DNA from: Monarcha castaneiventris obscurior
Taxonomy: Eukaryota > Chordata > Aves > Passeriformes > Monarchidae
Reading direction: 5' to 3'
DNA length: 64,000 bases
Assembly: GCA_026261815.1 (NCBI GenBank)
Contig: JAMPIT010000174.1
Location: 15,996,001-16,060,000 of the forward strand
Shown here: one piece after another, positions 1-12,362 of the stretch
How the letters are laid out: the number at the start of each line of letters is the position of its first letter
How positions within the stretch are numbered: position 1 is the stretch's first letter
The notes under the pieces: generated by a model
Database searches by the model: none
What the model was told of the DNA's origin: nothing
Seen by the model: the letters and a program-made list of their open reading frames with translations, nothing else
Translations under genes and position numbers: made by a program

Positions 1-857
1 TTGCAGGGTGGTTATTTTACCTCTTTTGGCATCTATTTCTCCTCCCTTCCTTCACCTTCCTGGTCAATTTAGGCTGCAATTTCTCTGAGCCTCTCTGTTT
101 TTTTAGTGTGAGGTGCTGATTTCTACGGAGTTTCTCAATATTATCACAATCAAATGAAATCACTATGTTCAGAAGACACAAGGGATTGAAATCTGGCCTC
201 ATGTACCCTGATAAATGCCGACAGTCATCCATATCAAATGACATGTCACATCAGATTTGAGCTTTTCTTGCTAAGCGCTGTAGTAGGATGATACTTTCTT
301 CTGTCAAAAAGCTATTCTGGTTTTGCATAGAGCAAAACCTCCAGTTTCTGTGGTACAGGCACAGTCTCAGGACATGTGATTCCTATAGCTCTTCAACCCA
401 ACCGTCCTAGCCACAGAAAGAGGCTGGAATGAGCAAAACTTTAAAGTAAACAGCAGAAGGAATCAGTGCTGAGGACGTATAAAAAGCTTGCTGAAAAATT
501 AAAACAAAACAAAACCCAGGAGCCTTTACATGGGGTTCAGGGAGCTTTGGTGGAAGATCTCAAGAGTTCTGATACTTAATTTTAGTTTAATTCTTACCTC
601 AATGTGAAGAAATCCTCTGTAACATATAAACAGCACTGCCAAGGGCAACAGTTTGTTTTTAAGATCACAGGGGAGTGAAAGGGCTGGGAGGGGAAGAGAA
701 GCCTAAAATTTCTCAAAGACTCTTGCAATGACTTTTCCTTCCTGTTCTGTACATTGATCTCCTTTGCTCAGATTAAAACCTCCAGCGTCTGAAAGACACC
801 CACAACTGACACCTATTCCACTAGACTGAAAACCATTAAAAAATTATGCTGAACTGG

Positions 858-886
858 TTTTTTTGTTTGTTTGTTTGTTTGTTTTT
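858..886. repeat. TTTG microsatellite
   Basis: About five tandem TTTG units flanked by T runs. The pattern is read directly from the sequence. Confidence 0.9.
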
Positions 887-1415
887 CAGTCACACCGTGA
901 TCAGAGTGGAATAGATTTAAGACAAGGTTATTTACATTAAAAAAAATTTGATCGCCTGTCTAACAGCAAAACATTGTTATGTCATTAAATGATAAGGACT
1001 GTATATGGCACAAGGATATCTGTTCTTTTCATAACACTGAACACATTTCTTATCCTCCTGACATTACAGTAATGTAACTTTGCAAAGTTATATTCAGATG
1101 CTGCTAGTTTTAAATGCTCCTGTACATGCTTATACAATTCATATTATGATATCCATTCTCAAAATAACTGTCAAGCCTTCCTGCTTTAAAGAAGACACAG
1201 TGTATTGCCCTGAAACACCGTAGACTGCAGAAGCAGAGCAAGAAGACTGTTAAAGAATGTTAAAACAATGATGTGGATTATTATTTCCTTGCATGGTAGA
1301 ATCATCATTTATCAAAATCTCATTAGGCAAATTGCATTTCAAAAGAGATCCTGCACAGCACAGGACTGAGGCCTTAGTTTGTTTGAGGAAGGGGGTAGTT
1401 GGAAGTCTTTGGGAG

Positions 1416-1499
1416 TTTTTTGTTTTTATTTTTGTTTTGTTTTTTTGTTTGTTTGTTTGTTTGTTTTTTGGTTGGTTGTTTGGTTTTTGGTTTTTTTTT
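1416..1499. repeat. T/G-rich simple repeat (TTTG and TTGG units)
   Basis: Low-complexity tract in which TTTG units run into TTGG/TTTGG units and end in a T run. Open frames reading through it are strings of Phe, Val, Cys and Leu and are artefacts of the repeat. Confidence 0.85.
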
Positions 1500-2435
1500 C
1501 ATATTTCGTGTCTAGGGACATGAGTAATGTCCCTGGATATCAGAAAAAAGAACACTGCATTCAGCCCTGGTTCAACCTGGTTGAGAGAAAACTCAAGGCT
1601 GAATCCTAAAAAGCAGCATTGTGTTCATAATCTACTCAGTAACCCTCAGGCTATGATTCAGCTCCCTTGGGTTTCCCAGTCACTGAGTCACCTTGATCAG
1701 AACCCTGATTACTGATGGCTCCCCCTGTAGTCAGTGGGGAAAGATAAGCTCCTATGGAGACTCAGGGTAGGCAGCCTGAATCACCCCGAGGGGTGACATA
1801 AGCCATATGGAACAACCCATGCCCAAGAGGCTCATAGCTGCAGACCACCCCTTGGACATAAAATTCAGGAAGGGAAATGAATTTTGCTTCTCCTTCCCTT
1901 TCTTAACGAGAAAATATGTTTGTTTTGGAAGGGCAAAGCAGAGAAATAGTTGTCATGTGTTGGGCAAAGACCGGGGAAGTGAAGCAGATGCACTTCAGAG
2001 AGCCCTTTCATGGCAGGAAAGGGAAATGGTTTAAAGATCATACAGCAGTACAGTAGGTTTGCTCACCTTTCACTTCAAAGGTTCACTCATCTTCTGTTCC
2101 ATTTTGGTCAGTGGGATGAATTTATGGGTTATACTATTTGTTTGGCTGTATTTAAAATAGCCTTCCCATACCAGACCATGCTGGCTAACACCAACCATGA
2201 TCTGCAACCCACTTGCTGTAGTACTCTTGGCCAAGTTTAACTGAGATGGCACAAAGTACAGGAAACTTCTAAAATAGCTTGAGCTGAAGACAAAAATTAA
2301 AATAAGTACACTAATTTCAATCCTTTTGTTTTCACAGGAAAATGCTGTGGCAGGAGTGATCTAGGTCAGTGAAGATTTGAATAGGGCCTTCAAATGCCAC
2401 CTCCATTAGTAACAGTGATTGAAATCTGAGTGTTT

Positions 2436-2821
2436 GGTGATCCTCAGTGGTGTTCCTCAATGGTCTTCCTCAGGGATCCATCTTGGGCTGGATGCTGTTC
2501 AACACCTGTGTTGGCAACACAAACAGTGGGATTGAGTGCACTCTCCTCCACTTTGCTGATGACACCAAACTGTGTGGTGCAGTTGACATGCTGGAGGGAA
2601 GCAATGTTATCCAGAGGGACCTGGACAGGCTTGAGAAGTGGGACCATGCAAAGCTCATGAAGTTCAACAAGGCCAAGTGCAATGAACTGAACCTGGGGTG
2701 GGGCAATCCCAAACTCAGTCACAAGCTGGGCAGAGAAAGGATTGAGAGCAGCCCAGAGGAGAAGGCCAGGTGTGTTGAAGAGAAGCTGTCAGGGTTGGGA
2801 CAGACTCCCAAGCTAGCTTAA
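2436..2821 (+). pseudogene. CR1 LINE fragment: reverse-transcriptase core, still open
   Basis: The segment translates without a stop into a piece of the CR1 ORF2 reverse transcriptase. In order it shows LPQGSIL (the PQGS block), a degraded FN..-x-SGIEC segment, FADDTK at 2552-2569 (the catalytic aspartate pair of the RT palm), GAVDMLEG, QRDLDRLEKW, LMKFNKAKC, a GNP block and IESSPEEK. This block order is that of avian CR1 elements. The consensus residue after LG is normally Pro and is Trp here, and the FNIFINDL-type block is badly altered, so the copy is old or decayed. Endonuclease, 5' palm, C-terminus and 3' tail are all missing, so it cannot retrotranspose. Missing the 3' end is unusual, since CR1 copies are normally truncated from the 5' side. 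CR1 assignment is confident; the exact ends are approximate. Confidence 0.88.
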
Positions 2822-5800
2822 TGACTTATATGCCTAGACCTTGTTTTAAACATTCTTTCATTTTGAAGGGCTCTAAGATACTTCTCCATTGCTTATTAGA
2901 TGAGAAGATAAAGAATATGGTAGATTCTACTGACCCTTACCAGACACGTCAACTTCACTGACCAATTTAAAGATCCAGGAATTGTCCCAAACAGTCAAGT
3001 GGTGGAAAACAGAAGAGCAATTCTGTTTTCAGATGGTGATGAATGGAGAAGACTTGGCAAATTCCAGTCATACATGGTTGACTGAAATCTAGGGTACAAT
3101 CAAGTTTGCCATCATCTACTTTTCCTGTCTAATGACTGTTATGTTTTTGGGGGAAAAATAGATAAACAGTTAAAACAGGTCTTCTCCTTTTCTCTGAATC
3201 CTTTGTTCTTTGAAGTCATGCACACATATCCATGTCATTTCAATCTTAGTTTTCCTGTCAAAATCACTACCTTCATCACTGTTGACCACAAGTGCAGCAG
3301 TATGGGGTCACCTTGTGTTAAATGCAGATAATCTACTGAGCTGCCTTTTCACTTCCAGGGCGCATCCTCTGTTAGGCAAACAAGGCAACACCAAAATGGT
3401 TAATGGGAAAATATTTTGCAGGGATCTCGACAAGCAGAGGGGGTTACATATTGGTTAGAAATGTTCACAGCAGAATCAAGCTGAGCACAAGTCCCCAGCC
3501 ATGGATGAGGAGCAACACACCGGGCTCTGCCAGTGAGCAGTGCCAGGGTACTGGAGTGTGCACAGTGAATTGTCAAAAACATCCTGGGAAATGCAAAAGA
3601 AATAGGCTGGATTCTGCCCCATGAATCACCCGGCCAAATTAATCAGAGACTGTTTGACAAGTCATGAAAGACAGATTTTGTGACATGGAGGGAAAAAAAA
3701 TGTAATCAGAATCTGTCATTGTGCCAAATCAATCAGAATTTGTAGACTGGATCCTGAAACTCACTTGTTAAAGTATGTTAAAAAAACCCAAAAAACCCAA
3801 ACTGGGATAAAAACTTTGGACTCTGCCGGTATGCTAATTCACTGGTTAAAACTGATAAAAATGGGTAAAGCTTGAATATAAGCTGTGGCATTCAAATATG
3901 GGACTCAGGACTGAAATATAATGCTCTGAAAGTCATAAACATGGACATGTTTTAAGGTAAACACAAGGACTTTTTTCATGTTTATCAAACGCCAAAAGAA
4001 TGCACTGTAATGAGCTGCTGCTATCAGACCTACAGCTTCGGGAAGTTGTGCTGATGATATGAATTTTGATCAGCATATCTGCATCTAGTGCAAAATAGAT
4101 ATATTCCCTCTCCTGGTTTTACACAAAATATGCAATAGTTTCATACTGATTTGCTAGATGTGAAAAAAAAAAAAAAACAACCAAAAAAAAAAGTGTTATT
4201 CTGTACCCTGAAAAAGAAAGTTGAAATATCTAGCAGTAAGAAGATAGAAATTGTAGCACTTCAGATTAAACTTTCAGAATTAACTCCATCTCAAATTTCA
4301 ATTTCCCTTTTACCACTCATTTCATCAGTTTATATAGCAACAAAAATAATATGAACAGATACACCTTTTACAAATTCCTGTCATCTTAAACTATCTCAGA
4401 CTTGGGAAATACTGAAATGTTTAGGATGCCGTTGTTGTGGTTCTCCTAAATTGAATGCGAGTGCTGAGTTCAGGCATATATGCCTTTATACGTAATTGTC
4501 TGGTTTCCTTTAAACTTGATTTCTTTCGTAGATCTTATTGAGACTTGAGGAAAATTGTCTCAGTGGTTCCAGCCTTCCAGCTGCTTAAACTTGGAAGCAT
4601 ATAGATTAAACTGAGATTATGTTAATAAAAGAACCACTGGAGGAAAAAAAAAAAAGAAAAAAGAAAAGAGGAAATAAAATTTCCTTTGCATATATTTTAA
4701 TAAAAGTTTCTAGGAAATATACCTATGCTTTTCATATTCCTTCAGCATTTTCCTACACATTTTGCTTGATAATTAGGTTATTACATGAAAAGCAAAGAAG
4801 GGTCCTCAATTTTAAAACAGCTGAGCACATCCTCAACTTTCTACATAAAACTGCAGCCGCATGAAGCCTTCAAAACAAATAGCACTGCTCCCTAATATAA
4901 ATGCACGTAGGCATGTTCACAGGTCTGTGTTTCAAGGTTTGATTGTTAATCATTTTTTATTTGTCCTAATTACATTTTTAATTGAAACATACAAGAAAAA
5001 ATGTGTTAGGTTCACTCTTGACTAATTCACACTCAATCATCTTAACATAAATAAAATAATATAAAACCCCAAACATTTACCTTTCAGTTGAATCCAAGCA
5101 TGGATAGTTCCAGCCCCTCAAATTTATTTTGAGAAAGTTATGAGTGTCTGAGAAGAAAGGGGAGGGAATAGGCTGGAACTGACTTATGAATGCCATACTG
5201 TGTAGCTAAATCCTGTTTCCCTCTGTTATTACAGATTGTTGCTCCTTCCCTGCAGATTAACAAATAAAGAAAAATATATACTAGAAAGATTCCAGTCTTT
5301 CCAAACTATGTATTATACACACTGCTTATGATTGCTTTGATCTTTTCAATTTCAAAATTGTAAGTCTATTAAAGGTTTAGTATACTAAGAATCAGGAGCT
5401 AATCTTACATTAAAGTGATTTGACTCACAATAGTGAAAAATGTTGATACAACCATATATGTAATTTATTTAGATGCCACTCAAAGACCTCTTAAATGATG
5501 GTCTCACTTTTCAGTAGCTTGAGGGAGCACACCTGAGTCTGGTTCCTTCCTCCTGTAAAGAAGCCACCAGGCTTCAGACCTGAGACAAACTCAGGAACAA
5601 GAACTTCATGAAATGTCCATGTCCACCACTCTCACTGCAGTTAGCTTGACCTGTTGTAGAAACTCCACAGAAACAGAGAATAAAAACAACAAATTAAACC
5701 CAACCCATGCTAACATACACTGGGAGCTGTCAGGGTTATGTTCTTGGTAAATGCATCTGGTTTCTGTGTGCACAAGAAGTATAATGTGAGTAATGACAAC

Positions 5801-8279
5801 TCTTTAGTGCTCTTTCTAAAATTCCTTGTAAAGGACAGATCAACTCTTCCATGATCCACAAGGTGAAAATGTCTCAGTTCATGTGCCTGAAATATATTAA
5901 CACAACTGCAGAAATCACAGAAGTGTATAATTTGCTGCGGGGGTGAAAAGCCCTGATGTCTATCATTCATGTTAATTGGAGAGTGAAATAATTCGTTGAA
6001 GGGTGTGTTTTTGGCTTTCTCTGATGAATGGTCAACCTAAACATTTTATGGCTTCTAGGTCCAGGATTTAGGATTTGAACAAACAAGATATTTAGCAGAC
6101 TAGTTCTGATCCTAAAGTGACTTAAACAAATATGTAAGTGTTTCGCAGGGTCGCTCCCAGATGAGCTGGCACCTTCCAAACCTTCAGTGTTACCTGAAGA
6201 AGAAGTAAAAACTTGCTCTCCTGCTCTTGCATGTCTCACATTCCAACCCCAACTGCTAAAACACAATGAGTTCATTACACCAGCTCAATTTCACTCTCTT
6301 TCCTCTGGTGAGGTGTACTCATTGAGTTAAATAAAAGCAAAGAAAGGTTTCCGACTTCCTAAACCCTACTTTCTCATGCAACCACAAACATCTGTAGAGG
6401 TGCAGATGCCAAAGCTGTCATAGTGGACAGCCGGGCTTGTCCTCCCTATGCAGAGGTAACAGTGAGAGAAACCCCAGATGAATTGACATCCTCACTGTGA
6501 ATTCCCTTCATCTTGGTTCCTCCGAATAGCACACAGGAAAGGAGGCTTGAAAAATACCTGAAAATTGCATGGTGAAGTTGTAAATATTTTGCCTTTCTTT
6601 ATTATATTCTAATGCATATATTTGCTAAAGATGCCATTTTCTAATACTACTTCATTCTAACTGATGACATTAAATATAGGGCTAAGCACTCAGGGGTTTT
6701 TTTTACTTGATTGGCTTGGGGATTTTTTCAGATTTAGAAGTATCAGATAGGAGTTGGACTTTAATAAACCTCTTTATGATGGCCTGATATGTGACAAACA
6801 CTACATCATTGTGTCTTGAAGAAGCAACCATTCATCATTATAAATTTAATGTGATTATAAGACTAACAATCTATAAGCATGATATGGGTTCTGAGTATCT
6901 CTGAAATTCAGTTACTGCAACTTTTTAAGAATTAACGCATCATTACTATGTAAGTTGATAATTACCTTTGTTTTACAGTTTTGTGGTTTCAAGTGACTCA
7001 GGAAAAGCAACTCCTTCACATTTTTCCTGACTAAATAAAAACCTTATCCACTACCTGGCTTTGTTGGTAGTCTTTCAATGTCATAAACAAATAAATAATA
7101 ATTTAATGCACCTCAGAAGGAATAGATATGGAATATAAGGGTTTGTTTTTCAGCTCCTGAAATGATAATGGCTAAAAGTGTTGCTATGAACCCAAACCTG
7201 AAATCTTCAGTCTAAACAAATTTTGATCATGGTAAGGATGCTGTGCTGGAACAACTTACTCATTTATTTCATGTCAAGTGCCATGTGAATTTTCCTGCTG
7301 TTCAAATGAAAAATACAAAATTCACTTTGTCCATTTGTATTATTAACTTTCTTTTTAAAATCAGTCTGAGCGTCACATTCAGACAAAAACTGAAACCACC
7401 CAGAGGCAGTTGTGTAATATACATTAGTTTCAAATTGGGAACATACCTGTGCAGATTTTTTGAAACAACTGACCTTTTCAAAACAACTTTAAAAACAAAA
7501 AAGCAAACGCTGTGTTCAAATGGTCTGGGGAATTGTTGCTACAAAGAACGTGAGGTACAAGATTCATACAGAAGATTCTAAAGGAATTACTTGGTAGGAA
7601 TGAGGAAACAGTAGTAGAGGGACTATCTTACTTTAGGTTTGTTAAGAAATAGCGGAAGTGTTTATGTAAGAGTAAAATATCCTTCCACCAACTCCTACAT
7701 CTACAAATTGCAGGCCCTTCCAAGGTCTCAATGAGACAGAGGCATGGAACTCTGTTGCAGTTCTTTCCGTGACCTGGTATCTTTTTATAGAAATTATTGG
7801 GAAATAAAATATGGTTCTGAGATATAATTCATTGTTATGAGTTTCTAATCTACAAAATGTTGGAAAGATCATTTTTCCACTCTCTGCCTGGCTTTTACAA
7901 CCAGTGATATTTTCATATCTTTTTTCAGCATTCCAAATTTTTTTACTGAAAGTCTTCAGCCAAACCTCTTTAGATGCCTTCCTTATTACTAAAAACACAT
8001 TTATGTTTAAAACAAAACAAGTTGAAAAGTTGAATTGGAATATAAAAATAAGTAAGCAGAGAATTCCAAGCTAAAATCTGATTCAAATTTTTCAGAAAGT
8101 TAAAATGGAAGGAAGTGCCAATGGGACAAAACTTTGTGACTAATCTGCTCTTGTACTCGGAACTGTTGCAGAGGTGAGGGGGTTCTCTTCACAGGGTGGG
8201 AGACAAACATCCAGTGCTTTATCTATTGGGTGACCTAGATAAATTTTAGGTGACCACCAGTACGTAGAATTTGCATTTT
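2822..8279. other. Gene-free AT-rich sequence
   Basis: About 5.4 kb with no recognisable repeat family or gene. It holds short poly(A)-rich tracts (near 4163-4191 and 4643-4670). Open frames up to about 118 codons lack recognisable domains, and several lack an ATG start. I see nothing else supportable. Confidence 0.55.
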
Positions 8280-8371
8280 CATAGAACCATAGAATCAGAA
8301 TCATAGAATATCCTGAGCTGGAAGGGATCCACAAAGATCATCCATCTCCAGCTCCTGGCCCTGCACAGGAC
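8280..8371 (-). mobile_element. CR1 LINE 3' end, minus strand
   Basis: It begins with the reverse complement of the CR1 tail (repeated CATAGAAT-like units), then the typical GAGCTGGAAGGGATCC, AAAGATCATC and CTCCTGGCCCTGCACAGGAC of avian CR1 3' untranslated sequence. It is severely 5'-truncated to about 90 bp and abuts an opposite-strand CR1 tail. Confidence 0.85.
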
Positions 8372-8403
8372 TACTTGATCTCCAAGATTTCTATGATTCT
8401 GTG
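8372..8403 (+). mobile_element. CR1 LINE 3' tail scrap, plus strand
   Basis: A short piece, TTGATCTCCAAGA followed by TTTCTATGATTCTGTGG, matches the last bases of a plus-strand CR1, including its tail unit. It directly follows the minus-strand CR1 piece, so the two 5'-truncated ends face each other. Confidence 0.6.
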
Positions 8404-9927
8404 GTTAGTGCTGAGCTCTTGTAGTAGAGTGCCCTAATACGAAAATATGTTGCACACACTAAAACTAGGATTGTAAGTCAGGACATACTTTTAATAGGAA
8501 TTTTTGCAAGTACAATACAGATCCAAAGCATTCTCTATTTCATCTAGTATGTCTGATGAGTCATTTGAGTTTAGCTTTTGGAGACAAGTATAGCTGGCTT
8601 TGGAGGTGGGTTTCTGCAGTCAAGCCCAGCATGTGTCTGTAGTTCCTTGCAAAGCATTGATCCTTGTGATGCTGCAGGGTCAGGCATCACTCCCAATAAC
8701 CTGTATATGACACTAGCAGACATGGTTTCTCTTCCAAATTTCAGCTCCAGTCCTGACCTACCTATACATTCAAGTATAAAACTTTTTGAAATGACTGCTA
8801 GGTTATGACCTAAAGATTCCACTTCTAATAAAAATGAAAACACCAACCCAGCAACACCTGCTGTTAACAAGTTTCAGATGCCCAGCTTGCAGCTCTGCAA
8901 GGGAATAGATCTGTTTTAGACTCATGGCAGCAGCTTTCCTTATAAAACAACATCAAGAGAACTTAGAGCCCTGGTGGTTTTTGCAGTCACATGCCCTTGA
9001 CCCTAGGAAATTTTGTGGTTTTTTCCCCCAAAAGTTTAGCTACAGTTAAGACTTATCAAAAAAGAGATAAAACTCCAAAGATTATATTCTAGGTTATATG
9101 TGAAATTCAGTAACTCCTGAACAATGGAAGTATCATAAAACTCACAATAGAGTCTGAAGACTTTGGATGAGTGAAAAGATCAGGAAAAAAAAACAAAATT
9201 AGACATATCCTTTTGAGGTAAAATGTTTCTGACAAGATTTACATCTCAGGCTGAGTTGTGTCTCCTTCTTGGTGAGGTACTGTTGTGCTATTACTCTCTC
9301 CCTGTAGGCAGAAACCAATCCTGTGAGGAGATCCCAGCCTGATCCAAGGTGAACCTGCTCCCACATCTCATCTAATGCATTCTCTGATGAAACTTTCAGC
9401 TTCAAAACTTTCAACCACAAAGTAGACCTGAGTAAGAAAATCTGGTGCTGCTGGGCAACAAAGATATAACAAAACAGTTCGAGAACAAACCTTGTCCCCT
9501 TCTTGCCATGTCTTTGCCTGTCAAACATTTTTCTCCCTCTACCCAAGCTTCAAGCTCTTTATTACACCACGTGATTACAACATTGCTGTCCAGGTAAATT
9601 ACAAAAAAAATGAATAAAAGATTTTATTGTATTGTAAATAGTTTTGCATTCCCTCACAGTGATGAAACCTTCTGTGCCTGGGTGTACATAGTATGTTTTC
9701 AACAGAGTTATGGCTGTGTGAAAGAGCTTATATGGGACCTCAAGAAGGACTTCTCTCCCCAGCCACCAACACTTCACTGACTTGCAGTGTGAAGGGTCTG
9801 TGTTCAAATTCTGCATGAATTCAGATTTTTATCATTGATTTTGGATAAGGATTGGGACTGCAAATTTTCAGAGAACCTGTGAAGGCAGAGGTAAGTCTTT
9901 TTATGGGCTTGTGACAGAACAGCTCCT
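8404..9927. other. Gene-free sequence
   Basis: No recognised repeat or exon. A minus-strand frame at 8571-8870 and others have no recognisable domain. A consensus-like splice donor (AG followed by GTAAGT at 9891) is present but has no convincing exon in front of it. Confidence 0.5.
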
Positions 9928-10232
9928 TTTCCTATTTCTGAACAACCCCAGCTCTCTCAGCCTGTCTTTGTAGGAGAGGTGCTCCAGCCTTGTGATCAAC
10001 TTAGTGGCTCTCCTTTGGACTTGTGCCAACAGGTTTCTGGAGAGGTGCTCCAGCCTTGTGATCAACTTAGTGGCTCTCCTTTGGACTTGTGCCAACAGGT
10101 TTCTGGTGCTGGGGGCCCAGAGCTGGGCACAACATTTCAGGTGGGTCTCATGAGAAAAGAGTAGAGGGTGAGAACCACCTCCCTTGACTTGCTGCTCATG
10201 CTTCTTTTAATGCAACTCTCCAAGTAGGTTAC
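9928..10232 (-). pseudogene. CR1 LINE fragment: end of ORF2, minus strand, with internal duplication
   Basis: Read on the minus strand, it encodes the C-terminal part of the CR1 ORF2 protein: [25 protein letters not shown] and related blocks, in the order found in avian CR1. The plus-strand DNA shows the matching signature AGCTGGGCACAACATTTCAG and CACCTCCCTTGACTTGCTG. A 66-bp unit is present twice in exact tandem (9973-10038 and 10039-10104), which duplicates 22 codons in frame. Both the 3' untranslated region and the upstream ORF2 are missing. Confidence 0.88.
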
Positions 10233-11965
10233 TGCATTGATTATGAATTGGAGCATGATCAAGCACTTATTCTTTTCTGGATTACACTGCAGTGGGGTGT
10301 AGAAATATTATAGTAGCATGTAGATTACAGAATATCATAAGAAGATTATAAGAATATCATAAGAAAATAGGTATTTCAGTTAAGTACAAAGTTACTAGTT
10401 TTTTTTCACTTTCCACACAGACCTTAAGTACCCAGCAGAGTTCTGCACCCACTGCTTTGGTAAATGAGGACATTTCTGAAGGTCTGAATCACTTTCATGC
10501 TGTGTAATATCTGGGGGTGGCTCACAGGCCACCACTTTGTATTTATTGCTTAGTTCAGATGAGCATTGCTGAACCTGTCCCGGAGAGTTTCAGAATCATT
10601 CATGATCTCAAACCTTCAAAGCTGAACAGTGAATGAAAGTTGAACTCATTCAAGAACACTCTTGAAAGGGAAAGTTTGGTGACAATTTAGCATTTATTAT
10701 TTTTCCAAGGAAAGGATGAAGTTTTCTTCTCTCTCCCCCATCTGAGACTAACAGAATAAGTTTACTAAAAGAATAAATTAATTCTCTCTGCATGTTTATG
10801 CTGTACTGAACTCCCTTTTTCAACATTCTTCCTTTCTCTTGAGCACTGGTTTGCTTTGAAACATGCAATATGCTTACCATGTTTTAACATAACTCCTTCT
10901 TGTCTAAAGCAACTTTTGGCATCTATAACAGATCTTATTAATGACAACATAATCCCAGCTCTGGTAATGAGTCACTCGGGTCTTGAGACAGGCAGCTCCA
11001 GAGTGCAATTCCTCCCAGTTTGAGAAAAATGGTCCAAAATAGATAGGTTGACATGTCTTTGGAAATGCCTGTGCTTGTGCGACAATATTCAAATCTCTTT
11101 TTGTCACTTCAGCCATTTTAACTCTGGAATGATTATGCTGCTTTGCTTCATAAGACTGTCACTCAGATTGTTCACAAAGTGCCTTGAAGGTGGAAAGTGT
11201 TTTTATGATGCAGAACATGTAATTGTGGCCTCCTTGTAATGACAAAGGATACCAGTTTTGGTTGAAGTGCTAAATAGGAAATAAAGACATAAGCAAAGTT
11301 TGCAATGTGTTTCTTAGGCTGTAAATATCAACTGAAAGTATCTTCCATTAGATGGGTAATATTATCTTCTTCGCCTTTGTCTAAAATGGCAAATATTTAT
11401 ACCTGAAAATAATGTACCATTTTAGCAGTGAACTTGTATGAAGTGTTTGCAAGAAACATTTTGTATCTTCTTACAACTCAAGATTAAAATTGACACTTAC
11501 TTCTTTATCAAAAATTGATTTCTAATCTTAGACTTTACACTGTAAGACACTTTCCTATTGAGAAGTCAAACTGGCCATTGAATCGCTTCCCCTTTTCAAT
11601 TGTTACAGACCATTTTTAGCTCAAATTTAGAATTATGTCACAGAAATATAAATTCTTGGACAAATAGTTGCTTTCCAAGCAGCTGTAATGAAATCAGGTG
11701 TTTTAAGGAAAACTGCATCCAGTGCCTGTATCAAAGTATAAGGAATGAATATAGACCACCTTATATAGAAACAGAGGGGGAAAAAAAAGGACTTTAAATG
11801 AGAGAAATACAGCAATAGCGATAGAAAGAATAAGGAAGAAAGAAATATAGTGCTATCTCATTTACAAACAAAGAGAACCCACAGCAAAGGTCATTCTTCA
11901 ATCATCTTGTTCTTGTTGTTGAAAGATGGAGAGTTAGGAAAAAAATGAACCAGAGAAATCTCAAA
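10233..11965. other. Gene-free sequence
   Basis: AT-rich DNA with no repeat family or gene that I can recognise. Short open frames are scattered on both strands, none with a known domain. Confidence 0.5.
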
Positions 11966-12362
11966 TCACAGAATCATAGAATCACAGAATCATAAAATTG
12001 TAGAATCATAGAATGGTCTGGTTGGAAGAAACATTAAAGATCATCCAATGCTACCCCTTCTGCCGTGGGCATCAACAACTTCTACTAGGCCAGGTTGCTC
12101 CAAGCCCTGTCCAACCTTGCCTTGGTCACTTCCAGGGGTGGGACATCCAGAGCTTCTTTGGGCAACCTGCTCCTGTTCCTTCCAAACCTCATTGCAAAGG
12201 ACCTCTTTCTTTTGTCTGATTTAAATCTACCTTCTTTCAGTTTTAAACTGAAAGTGTTTCTACTCCTGTCTCTACAAGCCTCTGTAAAATCTCTCTCATA
12301 ACCCCCTTTTAGATATTGAGAGGTCACAGTAAGGCTTCCTCAGAGCCTTCTCCATGCTGAGC
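11966..12362 (-). mobile_element. CR1 LINE 3' end, minus strand
   Basis: It starts with four or five copies of the reverse-complement tail unit (ATCACAGA/ATCATAGA). This is followed by GGTTGGAAGAAACATTAAAG, the CTGCCGTGGGCA block, CCAGGTTGCTCCAAGCCC, GGGCAACCTGCTCCTGTTCC and AGGTCACAGTAAGGCTTCC. This is the standard avian CR1 3' UTR and end of ORF2, 5'-truncated, about 400 bp long. Its tail is the longest in the window. Confidence 0.93.

Larger units (their letters stand above)
1..2435. other. Gene-free AT-rich sequence with TTTG repeats
   Basis: No exon, RNA gene or recognisable interspersed repeat is visible. The only structured parts are two T/G-rich simple repeats (about 858-886 and 1416-1499). 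Short open frames here have no recognisable domain and look like chance. Confidence 0.6.

Noticed and set aside
1293..1609. Two overlapping plus-strand frames with very hydrophobic segments
   Set aside because: The hydrophobic stretch is the translation of a TTTG/TTGG simple repeat, not a membrane protein.
9885..9897. Consensus splice donor AG-GTAAGT
   Set aside because: No convincing exon precedes it; a motif of this length is expected about once or twice in a window of this size.
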